Below are positions 28,845 to 37,382 of a stretch of DNA of 64,000 nucleotides, one piece after another (within the stretch, counting starts at the first letter, position 1; every line of letters begins with the position of its first letter). The notes below the pieces were generated by a model. It was given only the letters and a program-made list of their open reading frames with translations, made no database searches and was not told the DNA's origin. The position numbers and the translations under genes are program-made. This DNA comes from Aquitalea magnusonii (lineage in GTDB: Bacteria; Pseudomonadota; Gammaproteobacteria; Burkholderiales; Chromobacteriaceae): NCBI RefSeq assembly GCF_003202035.1, contig NZ_QJKC01000003.1, positions 248,001 through 312,000 on the forward strand, given 5' to 3'.

Positions 28845-29024
28845 ATGTGTTCCTTCAGACAAAAAGACATGGCCAGGCCGCCGCAGTCGCTAAAGGGCTT
28901 CCGCCGCCGTGCCGCGCACTGGATGATGCTTGGTCTGGATGCGCTGATCGAGCAGATGTGTGGCATCAGCATGCTCTGTCTGCTTATCCTGTTGACGCTG
29001 GGTTTTATGTTTTTCTTTAAATAA
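28845..29024 (+). CDS. Possible small tail-anchored membrane protein
   Basis: 59 residues from ATG 28845 (MCSFRQKDMARPPQSLKGFR), or 51 from ATG 28869. A basic N-terminus is followed by an amphipathic helix (HWMMLGLDALIEQM) and one C-terminal transmembrane segment (CLLILLTLGFMFFFK). AAGAG lies about 9 bases before 28845. Not recognised; the composition looks real for a small membrane protein but the coding evidence is limited. Confidence 0.4.
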   Translation: MCSFRQKDMARPPQSLKGFRRRAAHWMMLGLDALIEQMCGISMLCLLILLTLGFMFFFK

Positions 29025-29533
29025 CTGCCGTCTGCTGTTTTTCCTGCCTGCCGCTGGCCGGCGGCCTGCGCTGGTTTTATCTGCGCGGCGCGGCATCCTG
29101 TCGGCTTAAATACCGGCACGGTCCCTGCTGTTATCCTGTTTGCCACCTGTGCCCTTGCGGCATTGTCCTGCAATGATCTGGCGCTATTATCGTGGCCAAA
29201 TCTTCCATGCCGATAATATTTGACTATCAAATGAATTGAAAATATCAATTCGCCTGCCAGCATTTTGATTTGCGCCATTTGATCTGCGACAAATCAGCCC
29301 GTCTTGATCTGCCTCATCTTGTCTCCCAACCCCGGCCACGCCTTATTCCGGTGATGCGGGTTTATTTAAGCTTGCATGATGCACGGCATAATTCCGGCTG
29401 CCATATGCATGCTGAACACCATGATTTAATAGCGATATTGATAATAAAAAGCCGTAACGGATCATTGCCAACACACCACAACACGCGACGCGCAGTGCGC
29501 AAACAGGATTTTCAACCGTAAATGGAGATGGCA
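29025..29533. other. Intergenic region upstream of the cytochrome c peroxidase
   Basis: About 500 bases, AT-rich from 29200 onwards, containing a 19-bp palindrome at 29233-29251 and several TTGAT/ATCAA-like half sites but no correctly spaced FNR box. No gene seen. It probably holds the promoter and operator of the peroxidase gene. Confidence 0.5.
29233..29251. promoter_or_regulatory. 19-bp palindrome, candidate operator
   Basis: GAATTGA-AAATA-TCAATTC, perfect 7-bp arms around five A/T bases, about 280 bases before the peroxidase start. Perfect symmetry and AT-rich centre are typical of dimeric regulator sites; the regulator is unknown. Confidence 0.45.
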
Positions 29534-30535
29534 ATGCAATCCCTTAAATATCTCGGCATGATGTTTCCGCTATGGCTGGCATTAGCGGCCAGTGCAGCCC
29601 CCAGTATTCAAAGCGAGCCGATTCAGCCGATTGCCAAGGCGGTCATCAGGAACCCGGCCATGGTGGAATTGGGCAAGAAACTGTTTTTTGAACCGCGGCT
29701 GTCCAAGTCGGGTTTTATTTCCTGCAATTCCTGCCATAACCTGTCCACTGGCGGCAGTGACAATCTCAGTTCTTCGATTGGCGATCATTGGCAACAAGGG
29801 CCGATCCGTTCGCCTTCGGTGCTTAATTCCAGCCTGAATGTGGCGCAGTTCTGGGATGGCCGTGCCAAGTCGCTGCAGGAGCAGGCCAGCGGCCCGATTG
29901 CCAATCCGCGGGAGATGGCGTCCAACCATGTGCTGGCGCTGGATGTGCTGCGGTCGATTCCGGCTTATGTCAATGAATTCGACAAGGTGTTCGGCAACCG
30001 TAATGTGTCCATGCAGCAGGTGACCAAGGCGATTGCCGCTTTTGAAGAAACGCTGGTGACGCCGGATTCACGCTTTGACCTGTGGCTGAAGGGTAACAAG
30101 CAGGCGCTGAACGCGCAGGAGCTGCGCGGCTACCAGACCTTCAAGACGGCTGGCTGTGTGGCCTGCCATAACGGCCCGGCGGTGGGGGGGAATTCCTTCC
30201 AGAAAATGGGCCTGGTGTCGCCCTACCAGACCAGCAATCCGGCGCAGGGCCGGGCCGGTGTCACCGGCAAGGACGCCGACCGCATGGCGTTCAAGGTGCC
30301 GTCCTTGCGCAATGTGGCATTGCGTGCGCCTTATTTCCATGATGCCGGCGCCCCGACGCTGGAGGCAGCGGTTGCCACCATGGGCAAGCTGCAGCTGGGC
30401 CGGGCTTTCAATCAGCAGGAGATCGGCGATATTGTCGCCTTTCTGCATACCCTGACCGGCAAGCAGCCGCGGATCGTGCTGCCTATCCTGCCGGCGTCCA
30501 GCAATGACACGCCGCGGCCGACGCCCTTTAACTAG
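29534..30535 (+). CDS. Di-haem cytochrome c peroxidase
   Basis: 333 residues, exported (signal peptide LWLALAASAA). Two haem c sites: SCNSCHNLS at about residue 63 and CVACHNGPAVGG at about 209, plus the conserved FFEPRLSKSG, FKVPSLRNVALRAPYFHDAG and the C-terminal IVAFLHTLTG. Reduces hydrogen peroxide in the periplasm with electrons from the cytochrome chain. Three ATGs lie close together; ATG 29534 has GGAG upstream at the right distance. Stand-alone gene. Confidence 0.92.
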   Translation: MQSLKYLGMMFPLWLALAASAAPSIQSEPIQPIAKAVIRNPAMVELGKKLFFEPRLSKSGFISCNSCHNLSTGGSDNLSSSIGDHWQQGPIRSPSVLNSSLNVAQFWDGRAKSLQEQASGPIANPREMASNHVLALDVLRSIPAYVNEFDKVFGNRNVSMQQVTKAIAAFEETLVTPDSRFDLWLKGNKQALNAQELRGYQTFKTAGCVACHNGPAVGGNSFQKMGLVSPYQTSNPAQGRAGVTGKDADRMAFKVPSLRNVALRAPYFHDAGAPTLEAAVATMGKLQLGRAFNQQEIGDIVAFLHTLTGKQPRIVLPILPASSNDTPRPTPFN

Positions 30536-30602
30536 GCGCCGGGACTGTTGCGGGGTGGGGTCAGCCGCGCCCCGCGGCTGATGGTTCTGCGTCTACGACC
30601 AC

Positions 30603-30638
30603 CAAGCGGTCTGCCAGCATGGCAGGCCGCTTGTTTTT
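30603..30638 (+). terminator. Intrinsic terminator after the peroxidase gene
   Basis: CAAGCGG-T-CTGCCA-GCA-TGGCAG-G-CCGCTTG followed by TTTTT, a nearly perfect 14-bp stem. Placed 67 bases after the peroxidase stop. The rest of 30536-30997 is a promoter-like AT-rich spacer before the chemoreceptor gene with no gene seen. Confidence 0.92.
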
Positions 30639-30997
30639 CAAGCAAATAGTGGTTTTATCGCGACACAACATGGTTGTTCCCTGAAAAATCAGCAATGCCT
30701 GATGTAGCGCAAATGCCTGGCCGGGCAGCGGCCGGATCATGGCAAACGCGTCGCCGGCCACCGCAGGCAGGAGCCACAGCCGGCGTGGCGCTGCCGGGGC
30801 ATGGCGGGTGGCCATGGCCGGCTTCATTTCTGTAGCAGTTTCAGCAAAACATGTCAGTTAGATTTATGCAAAATTTGTAAATTTTGCTTTCAAAACGGCT
30901 GATCATTACCCTATGCTCTTAGCTGAAACGGTTTAGCCCATACTATGCGTATGGGTTTAATCCGGCCGATTATCGCTACTTGTTGATTTCGGGATAC

Positions 30998-32617
30998 ATG
31001 ATGACCATTTCCAAAAAATTATTGCTCACCTTGTCGATTGCTCTGGCCGGCATGCTGCTGGTTGGTGGCTATGCCATCCATGCTCTGCATGCCGGGCAGC
31101 AGCGCTTTCAGTATGTGCAGGGCAATACCTTGCCCGATCTGAAAGTCATGCAGAACACGCTACGGGCGGTGGCGGATATCCGCGCCAATACCCTGCGCCA
31201 TGTGCTGGCCAGTAGCGCCGAGCAGAAAGCCGAGGCGGAAAAAAACCTGGCAGATGCCGACCAGCGCTTTGATGCGCTGATGAATGCCTATCAGATCAAC
31301 GAGGCGGCCAGCGCCGAGGATCACCAGCTGCTGGAGGCCGACAAGGCGGTCATGGCGCAGTACCGCGCAGGCCGGGACAAGATTCTGGCCTTGTCGCGCA
31401 CGAACCAGACCGCGCAGGCAGTGGAGCTGATCAACAGCGATTTTGCCAGGACCGCCACCCAGCTGATGGCGGCGGTGGAGCAGCATGCCAAGTTCAATTA
31501 CCAGCTGGCCGAGCAGCTGGCGGCAGAGAATGACCGCACTTACCAGACGGTATTTGCCGTGGCGCTGGGCCTGATGGCGGTGGCGCTGCTGGTGACCGGC
31601 GCGCTGGCGCTGATGCTGTATCGCAACATCCGCCATGGCCTGGCGTCGATCCAGCGCACCATGGAGACGGTCAGCAGCCAGCGGGATTTCCGCCTGCGCG
31701 CGGACAGCAGCAGCCAGGATGAAATCGGCCGTACCGCCCATGCCTTCAACCAGTTGCTGGATGGCCTGCAGCAGGCGTTTGGCCAGCTGGCCGATGGCGC
31801 GCACCAGGTTAAGCGTTCGTCGCAGGAGCTGGCGCAAACCGCCAACGAGGTGTCGATGGCCTCTGGCGCGCAGAGCGAGGCATCGGCCAATATCGCCGCC
31901 ACCATCGAGCAGATGACGGTGAGCATCAACCATGTGGCCGACCAGTCGGCCCAGCAAAGCGCCGGTGCCAAATCGGCCCAGACGCTGGTGCTGGACAGCA
32001 GCGGCATCATCGAACAGACCATCCACGACATTCACCAGATTTCCCAGGTGGTGACGGTGTCGGCCGGCAGCATTCACGAAATGGAGGCGCATAGCGGCGA
32101 GGTGGCGACCGTGATCAATGTGATCCGCGATATTGCCGACCAGACCAATCTGCTGGCGCTGAATGCCGCCATCGAGGCCGCCCGTGCCGGCGAGCAGGGC
32201 CGCGGCTTTGCCGTGGTGGCGGACGAGGTGCGCAAGCTGGCCGAGCGCACCACCAAGTCTACCCAGGAGATTTCTTCCACCATCGAGGCCATGCTGGGCA
32301 ATGCCGAGCAGGCCACCGCCCAGATGCAAAAGGCGGAAGAGCTGGTGAAAGTGGGCGTGACCCGCGCCGATCAGGCCGCGGTGGCCATGCGCCGGATTGG
32401 CGAGCTGGCCGACAGTGCGGTTCAGGGCAGCGATGCGGTGGCCGCCGCCATCCAGCAGCAGGGCGAGGCCAGCAACAATATTGCCGCCATGGTGGAAAGA
32501 ACGGCGCAGGCGTCGGAACAGGCCAGCGCGGCAGCCCAGCATACGGCGCAAAATGCCGCCCAGCTGGACGAGATGGCGCGGATGCAGGCGGATATTCTGG
32601 CGCGCTACCAGGTGTGA
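30998..32617 (+). CDS. Methyl-accepting chemotaxis protein, four-helix-bundle type
   Basis: 539 residues. One N-terminal helix ([20 protein letters not shown]), a helical periplasmic ligand domain of 4HB_MCP type (about 35-185), a second helix ([22 protein letters not shown]), HAMP, and a signalling domain with tip [21 protein letters not shown] and methylation helices. Two adjacent ATGs (30998, 31001); a TTG at 30980 is also open. No other chemotaxis gene is near. Ligand unknown. Confidence 0.92.
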   Translation: MMTISKKLLLTLSIALAGMLLVGGYAIHALHAGQQRFQYVQGNTLPDLKVMQNTLRAVADIRANTLRHVLASSAEQKAEAEKNLADADQRFDALMNAYQINEAASAEDHQLLEADKAVMAQYRAGRDKILALSRTNQTAQAVELINSDFARTATQLMAAVEQHAKFNYQLAEQLAAENDRTYQTVFAVALGLMAVALLVTGALALMLYRNIRHGLASIQRTMETVSSQRDFRLRADSSSQDEIGRTAHAFNQLLDGLQQAFGQLADGAHQVKRSSQELAQTANEVSMASGAQSEASANIAATIEQMTVSINHVADQSAQQSAGAKSAQTLVLDSSGIIEQTIHDIHQISQVVTVSAGSIHEMEAHSGEVATVINVIRDIADQTNLLALNAAIEAARAGEQGRGFAVVADEVRKLAERTTKSTQEISSTIEAMLGNAEQATAQMQKAEELVKVGVTRADQAAVAMRRIGELADSAVQGSDAVAAAIQQQGEASNNIAAMVERTAQASEQASAAAQHTAQNAAQLDEMARMQADILARYQV

Positions 32618-32665
32618 TGGTGCCGCCATCCCGGGCCGTGCCCAGGGCGCGGCCGGGGGGCTGAC

Positions 32666-32833
32666 TCAGGCCCTGGTATTGATCAGCGAGCCGACATTGC
32701 CACCCGGACTGCTCGGTTGCTCTGCCTCCGGGGTGGTGGTGGACGGTGCCGGCGCAGGTGCCGGACGATTGTTGCCATTGGTTTTGGGCATATAGCTGCC
32801 ATAGCTGCTGGCGGGTGAAATGGGCATGGCCAT
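32666..32833 (-). CDS. Small proline-rich protein ending in GSLINTRA
   Basis: 55 residues, MAMPISPASSYGSYMPKTNG then a Pro/Ala/Thr-rich middle and the C-terminus PGGNVGSLINTRA. A good AGGAG lies 8 bases before ATG 32833. Small proteins ending in a similar G-x-x-(I/V)N-T-x-A tail are sometimes annotated as YjfB-like putative motility proteins; the link here is inference from the tail and from the neighbouring chemoreceptor. Reads opposite to the chemoreceptor, converging on its end. Confidence 0.5.
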   Translation of the reverse strand: MAMPISPASSYGSYMPKTNGNNRPAPAPAPSTTTPEAEQPSSPGGNVGSLINTRA

Positions 32834-33195
32834 CTGGTTGACTCCTGGCGGTCTGGTGGTGATATCTGGATAGTCCCGGCACAAGCCAGCAAGCCCGGCA
32901 GGGATGCCCGCTTACTGCAATATCCGTACCAGCGGCTTTGCCGGCTGATTTTTCCTTTCTTATCGCGCCCTTACCTTTCCTTACCTTTGCTGACGCCAAT
33001 CTTGCCGCTGCCTGGCAATCTTTGCCGCCGCCTGCCGCTTGGCGCTGGCCGGCGGCATGGTAGCTGGTGGTCGTGCCCGTGGCCCTGCCCGCGTCGGCCA
33101 CTAAGCCCTGCTCACCCAACCGCGTAGCAAACCCGGGCCAAGGCGCACCGACGCAGACAGTACCAAGAGTAGGGCAAGCAGGCGCGGGGGTTTTG
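32834..33195. other. Spacer with a hairpin and one arm of a dispersed repeat
   Basis: 362 bases without a gene. A CAGC-GGC/GCC-GCTG hairpin followed by ATTTTT lies at 32930-32953 and could end plus-strand transcripts. The right end (33118-33178) is a copy of a roughly 62-bp repeat whose inverted partner lies at 59542-59603. Confidence 0.6.
33118..33178 (-). repeat. Dispersed repeat, copy 1 (inverted relative to copy at 59542)
   Basis: Its reverse complement starts CTTGCCCTACTCTTGGTACT and continues through CTGTCTGCGTCGGTGCGCC to ACGCGGTT. It matches 59542-59603 with about seven differences in 62 positions, including an unbroken shared 19-mer TTGGTACTGTCTGCGTCGG. It lies 18 bases before the stop codon end of the LysR gene. 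Confidence 0.75.
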
Positions 33196-34182
33196 TTAGC
33201 GGGTCTGGCTGCTGGCGGCGTCCGGCGGCGGCAGGCAGTGCTGCAAGCCTTCCAGAAACACGCTTTCCGCCGTACTCAGCTTCTGTTCGCGATTCCACAG
33301 CAGATAAAGATCCAGATCGGCAATGCCGGCAGCTGGCGGCAGCCGCCACAGCTCGCCTTGCGCCACATCGCGCGCCGCCACGTGTTCCGGCAGGCTGCCG
33401 ATGCCATAGCCGGCGCGCACCAGCCGCCGCACTTCTTCCAGGCTGGAAGAGGCGGCAATGACCTTGCCGGTATAGCCCTGCTGGTCGCGGAAGATGGTCA
33501 GCGGCGACAGGTTGCCGCCGATCTGGTCGCTGATGAAGCTGACGAAATCCTGCCCCTGCAATGATTCCAGCGTCAGATCGCGCCGGCCGAACAGGGGATG
33601 GCTGCGGCCGCAGTAAAAAGCATAGCGCTGGGTGATGAGACAGCGCCGCTCCAGCCTGGCATGCGGCAGGCGGCACAGGCCCAGCCCCAGGCTGGCGGTT
33701 TTTTGCAGCAGGCCGCTGATGATGTCGGCGCTGCGCATGACTTCCACCTCCAGCTCCACCCGTGGGTATTGCTGGTGAAAGTGCGCCAGATAGGCGTCGT
33801 AGTGCGCGGCCTCCAGCCCGGTGGCACACAGTATGCGCACCTTGCCCAGCATGTCCTGGCTGCGCTGTTGCAGCGCGCCGCCCAGCCGCGACACATGGCC
33901 GTAGATGTCGCTGGCGATGCGGTAGATTTCATCGCCGCTGGCGGTCAGGGCAAAGCGTGTCCCCTGCCGCAATATCAGTGTGCATTGCAACTGTTCTTCC
34001 AGCCGTTTCAGCGCCTGGCTTACCGCCGACTGCGTGATATGCAGGCGCGCCGCCGCCCGGCTGATGCTGCTTTCCTGTGCAATTACCAGATAAGTCCGCA
34101 GCAGATTCCAATCCAGCCTGTCGCTTAGCAACCGTGGTCCTGCTGTCATGTTGGCCTGGGTCGGCCCTGTTGTTTTCGCCAT
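33196..34182 (-). CDS. LysR-type transcriptional regulator of the adjacent catabolic cassette
   Basis: 328 residues. N-terminal winged helix (LRTYLVIAQESSISRAAARL, HITQSAVSQALKRLEEQL) followed by the periplasmic-binding-like effector domain (VRILCATGLEAAHYDAYLAH, LVRAGYGIGSLPEHVAA). Divergent from the transporter gene at 34348, so it most likely controls the transporter-aldolase-dehydrogenase-amidohydrolase unit. ATG 34182 or 34149 could be the start; neither has a strong ribosome-binding site. The AT-rich spacer 34200-34260 should hold its operator. Confidence 0.88.
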   Translation of the reverse strand: MAKTTGPTQANMTAGPRLLSDRLDWNLLRTYLVIAQESSISRAAARLHITQSAVSQALKRLEEQLQCTLILRQGTRFALTASGDEIYRIASDIYGHVSRLGGALQQRSQDMLGKVRILCATGLEAAHYDAYLAHFHQQYPRVELEVEVMRSADIISGLLQKTASLGLGLCRLPHARLERRCLITQRYAFYCGRSHPLFGRRDLTLESLQGQDFVSFISDQIGGNLSPLTIFRDQQGYTGKVIAASSSLEEVRRLVRAGYGIGSLPEHVAARDVAQGELWRLPPAAGIADLDLYLLWNREQKLSTAESVFLEGLQHCLPPPDAASSQTR

Positions 34183-34347
34183 ATTCGGCCCGCCGGTTTG
34201 TTATTAATTTTACTTATTCCAAATTTCAGTTTTGATAATTTTACTAATGATAATGCCCATGCGATAAACCCTCAACGCGCCGCCAGAGCGCAGTCCGACG
34301 TGCATGACGCCCGCTCAAGAACACGCATCCACAAAGAGGAATCCACC

Positions 34348-35646
34348 ATGACCCAAGCCTCCAGCCAGTCGCGCCGGGCTGCGGCGGCAGCCTTTATCGG
34401 CACCACCATCGAGTTTTACGATTTCTACATCTACGCCACCGCTGCCGCCCTGGTACTGGGGCAGGTGTTTTTCCCCAGCAGCGACCCCACGCTGAGCACG
34501 CTGGCGGCCTTTGCCACCTTTGCCGTCGGCTTTATCGCCCGCCCCATGGCCGGGGTGGTGTTCGGTCATCTGGGTGACCGGCTGGGGCGCAAGAAAATGC
34601 TGCTGTTCACCATGGCGCTGATGGGCGTGGCCACCGCCGGCATCGGCCTGTTGCCCAGCCATGCCAGTGCCGGCATCTGGGCGCCCATCGGCCTGGTGAC
34701 CCTGCGCTTCATCCAGGGGATTTCGGTGGGGGGCGAGTGGGGCGGGGCCGTGCTGATGGCCAGCGAGCACGCTCCGGCCCGGCGCAAGACCTTTTATGCC
34801 TCGTTTGCCCAGCTGGGCAGCCCGGCCGGGCTGATCCTGTCGCTGATCGCCTTCCGGCTGGTCACCGCGCTGGATCAGGCCGACTTTCTCAGCTGGGGCT
34901 GGCGTCTGCCCTTTCTGGCCAGCGGCCTGCTGATGTGCGTGGGCCTGGCCATCCGCAGCGGCGTGGAGGAGTCGCCGGAATTCAAGGCGGTGCAGGCCGG
35001 GCAGGACACGGCCCGCTATCCGGTGCTGGAAGTGCTGCGCGATTGCTGGCGGGAAATCCTGTTCGCCGCCGCCGCGGTCACCATCGGCTCGGCCGGCTTC
35101 TTCTTCACCAACACCTTCATGATCACCTATGTGACCCAGTACCAGGGCATTGCCCGTTCCACCATTCTGGACACGCTGTTCCTGGTGACCATCCTGCAGT
35201 TCCTGTCGCAGCCCTGTTCCGCGCTGCTGGCCGAGCGGATGGGCGAGGGCCGTTTCCTCAAGATCGTCGCGCTGCTGTGCGTGCTGCTGCCCTATCCGAT
35301 GTTCCTGCTGGTGGAGACCGGCGACATCCTGCTGATGACCCTGGGCATTGCCATGGCGGTGGTCACCCTGTCCGGCCTGTACGCGGTGATAGCCGGCTAC
35401 ATGGCGGAAGCCTTTCCGGTACGGCTGCGCTATTCCGGCATTTCGCTGGCTTACCAGCTGATCTGCGCCGTGGCCGGCGGCACCACGCCGCTGATCGGCA
35501 CCTGGCTGGCCAGCGAGTTTGCCGGCCAATGGTGGCCGCTGGCGCTGTTTTTCTCGCTGCTGTCCCTGGTGTCGTATGTCGGCGTGTGCGGCTTGTCCCG
35601 CCTGCGGCGGCAGGGCACTTCCCCCGAACTGGTCTTTGTCCGTTAA
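34348..35646 (+). CDS. MFS transporter, metabolite:H+ symporter (MHS) family
   Basis: 432 residues with 12 hydrophobic helices. The N-terminus AAAAAFIGTTIEFYDFYIYA, the loop GHLGDRLGRKKMLLFTM and FIQGISVGGEWGGAVLMASEH are MHS-family hallmarks (relatives carry citrate, proline/betaine, shikimate or dicarboxylates). Imports the unknown substrate of the cassette. ATG 34348 is preceded by AGAGGAA. Followed after 15 bases by the aldolase-type gene. Confidence 0.9.
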   Translation: MTQASSQSRRAAAAAFIGTTIEFYDFYIYATAAALVLGQVFFPSSDPTLSTLAAFATFAVGFIARPMAGVVFGHLGDRLGRKKMLLFTMALMGVATAGIGLLPSHASAGIWAPIGLVTLRFIQGISVGGEWGGAVLMASEHAPARRKTFYASFAQLGSPAGLILSLIAFRLVTALDQADFLSWGWRLPFLASGLLMCVGLAIRSGVEESPEFKAVQAGQDTARYPVLEVLRDCWREILFAAAAVTIGSAGFFFTNTFMITYVTQYQGIARSTILDTLFLVTILQFLSQPCSALLAERMGEGRFLKIVALLCVLLPYPMFLLVETGDILLMTLGIAMAVVTLSGLYAVIAGYMAEAFPVRLRYSGISLAYQLICAVAGGTTPLIGTWLASEFAGQWWPLALFFSLLSLVSYVGVCGLSRLRRQGTSPELVFVR

Positions 35647-35661
35647 CTCCTGGAGAACCTC

Positions 35662-36420
35662 ATGAATCAAGCGGCCCGATTTTCCCCTGAAGAATGGCAG
35701 GCACGCTGCGAGCTGGCAGCGCTGTACCGGCTGATCGCCCATTTCCGCATGACGGACATGATAGACACCCATATTTCGCTGCGCATACCCGGCCCGGAGC
35801 ATCATTTCCTCATCAACCGCTACGGGGTGCTGTTCCAGCACATGCGCGCCTCCGACCTGGTGCGCATCGACCAGCATGGCAATGTGCTGGGCGGCGACCA
35901 GCAGGTGCAGCGCGTCAACAAGGCGGGCTTTGTCATCCATTCTGCCGTACACATGGCACGGCCCGACCTGCACTGCGTGATACATACCCATACCGCGGCC
36001 GGCATGGCGGTGTCGGCGCAGGAGCATGGCCTGCTGCCGATCACCCAGCATGCGCTGAAGTTTTACGGCCGGCTGAGCTACCACGAATACGAGGGCATTG
36101 CCCTGTCGCTGGAAGAACGCGAACGGGTGGTGGCCGACCTGGGCCCGCGCAACAAGGCGCTGATCCTGCGCAACCACGGCCTGCTGGCCGGTGGCCGCTC
36201 GGTGGCCGAGGCCTTCCACGAAATCTATTTTCTGGAACGCGCCTGTCAGGCACAGGTGCAGGCCATGGCCGGCGGCGCGCAGCTGCACTACCCCAGCGCA
36301 GCGGTGCGCCAGCACACCGCCGACCAGTTTGCCCGTGACGACGAGGAGGAAATCATCGCCCTGGGCTGGCAGGCGGCGCTGTCGCTGATTGCCGATCAAC
36401 AGGAAAGCTACGCCTCATGA
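35662..36420 (+). CDS. Class II aldolase/adducin-fold enzyme
   Basis: 252 residues of the aldolase II superfamily: LAALYRLIAHFRMTDMIDTHIS, the metal ligands HTHTAAG (about residue 111) and LILRNHGLL (about 175). Members are aldolases, epimerases, dehydratases or decarboxylases using a divalent metal. Neither L-fuculose-1-phosphate aldolase nor RhaD features stand out. AGGAGA-like site upstream; ATGA overlap with the next gene shows translational coupling. Substrate unknown. Confidence 0.85.
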   Translation: MNQAARFSPEEWQARCELAALYRLIAHFRMTDMIDTHISLRIPGPEHHFLINRYGVLFQHMRASDLVRIDQHGNVLGGDQQVQRVNKAGFVIHSAVHMARPDLHCVIHTHTAAGMAVSAQEHGLLPITQHALKFYGRLSYHEYEGIALSLEERERVVADLGPRNKALILRNHGLLAGGRSVAEAFHEIYFLERACQAQVQAMAGGAQLHYPSAAVRQHTADQFARDDEEEIIALGWQAALSLIADQQESYAS

Positions 36421-37346
36421 ACACGATCGTCCTGCTGAGCGATGATGCCGAGCTGATCGCGGAATTGCGCCAGGCTTTTGCCCAGGTGTCACCCGAACTG
36501 CGCGTGGTGGAAGCCCACGAGGCGGCTGCCGCCACCGCGGAAGTGGCCGCCTGCTGGTTTCCGCCAGCCGGCAGCTGGCAGTCCCTGCCGCGGCTGCGGC
36601 TGATCCATTCCATGTCCGCCGGCATCGAGCATATCGGCCAGGCCGACAGCCTGCCCGCCGTGCCGGTATGCCGGGTGGTGGACCCGGAACAGCGCCAGGG
36701 CATGGTGGAATTCATGCGCTGGGCGGTCATCCACTATCAGCGCCATTTCGACCTGGTGCTGGCCAACCAGCAGCAGGCGCGCTGGCAGCGCCCGCCGCAA
36801 TGCCCGGCCCGTGACTACCGGGTGGGCGTGCTGGGGCTGGGCTCGATGGGCAGCGCCGTGGCACAGGACCTGGCCGGGGCCGGCTATGCGGTGCGCGGCT
36901 GGTCGCGCAGCCCCAAGACGCTGGCCGGGGTGGACTGCCACCACGGTGACCATGGCTTGCAGGATTGCCTGGCCGGGCTGGATCTGCTGATCAATCTGCT
37001 GCCGCTGACCGCCGCCACCACAGGGCTGCTGGACCGCCGGGCATTTGCCGCCCTGGCCCGCGGCGCGGTGCTGGTGAATGGCGGTCGTGGCCAGCATGTG
37101 GCAGAAGCCGACCTGCACGCGGCCCTGGCCAGCGGCCAGCTGCGCGCGGCCTTGCTGGATGTGTTCGAGCAAGAACCGCTGCCCGCCGCTCACCCGTGGT
37201 GGCATACGCCGGGCGTCACCGTCACCCCGCACATGGCCTCGGCCGCCTCGGCGCGCTGCATTGCCAGCCAGATCGCAGAAAACACGCGGCGGCTGGCCAG
37301 CGGCGCAGAGCTGCTGCATCGCGCCGACCCGGCGCTGGGCTACTGA
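36417..37346 (+). CDS. D-2-hydroxyacid dehydrogenase, GhrA-like
   Basis: 309 residues. NAD(P)-binding GVLGLGSMGSAVAQDLAGAG (about 138-157) with GWSRSPK after it, the catalytic Arg in NGGRGQHVAEADL, the Glu in DVFEQEPLP and the His in TVTPHMASAA, all intact. Likely reduces an oxo-acid (glyoxylate, hydroxypyruvate or a relative) or oxidises the hydroxyacid. Overlaps the aldolase gene by four bases. Confidence 0.88.
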   Translation: MNTIVLLSDDAELIAELRQAFAQVSPELRVVEAHEAAAATAEVAACWFPPAGSWQSLPRLRLIHSMSAGIEHIGQADSLPAVPVCRVVDPEQRQGMVEFMRWAVIHYQRHFDLVLANQQQARWQRPPQCPARDYRVGVLGLGSMGSAVAQDLAGAGYAVRGWSRSPKTLAGVDCHHGDHGLQDCLAGLDLLINLLPLTAATTGLLDRRAFAALARGAVLVNGGRGQHVAEADLHAALASGQLRAALLDVFEQEPLPAAHPWWHTPGVTVTPHMASAASARCIASQIAENTRRLASGAELLHRADPALGY

Positions 37347-37382
37347 TGCCCGCCACGCCAAGCAATATTGAGGAGAACAAGC

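Noticed and set aside
29205-29310. FNR/Anr box upstream of the cytochrome c peroxidase gene
   Set aside because: TTGAT and ATCAA-like half sites occur but never with the four-base spacing required.
30561-30827. Minus-strand 88-codon frame between the peroxidase and chemoreceptor genes
   Set aside because: Overlaps the peroxidase terminator and shows no start signal or family resemblance.
30946-30972. Possible sigma-28 promoter before the chemoreceptor gene (GCCGATTA resembles the -10)
   Set aside because: No TAAA-type -35 element at the required distance.
34315-36399. 694-codon minus-strand frame over the transporter and aldolase genes
   Set aside because: Shadow frame; the plus-strand proteins have complete motifs and good ribosome-binding sites.
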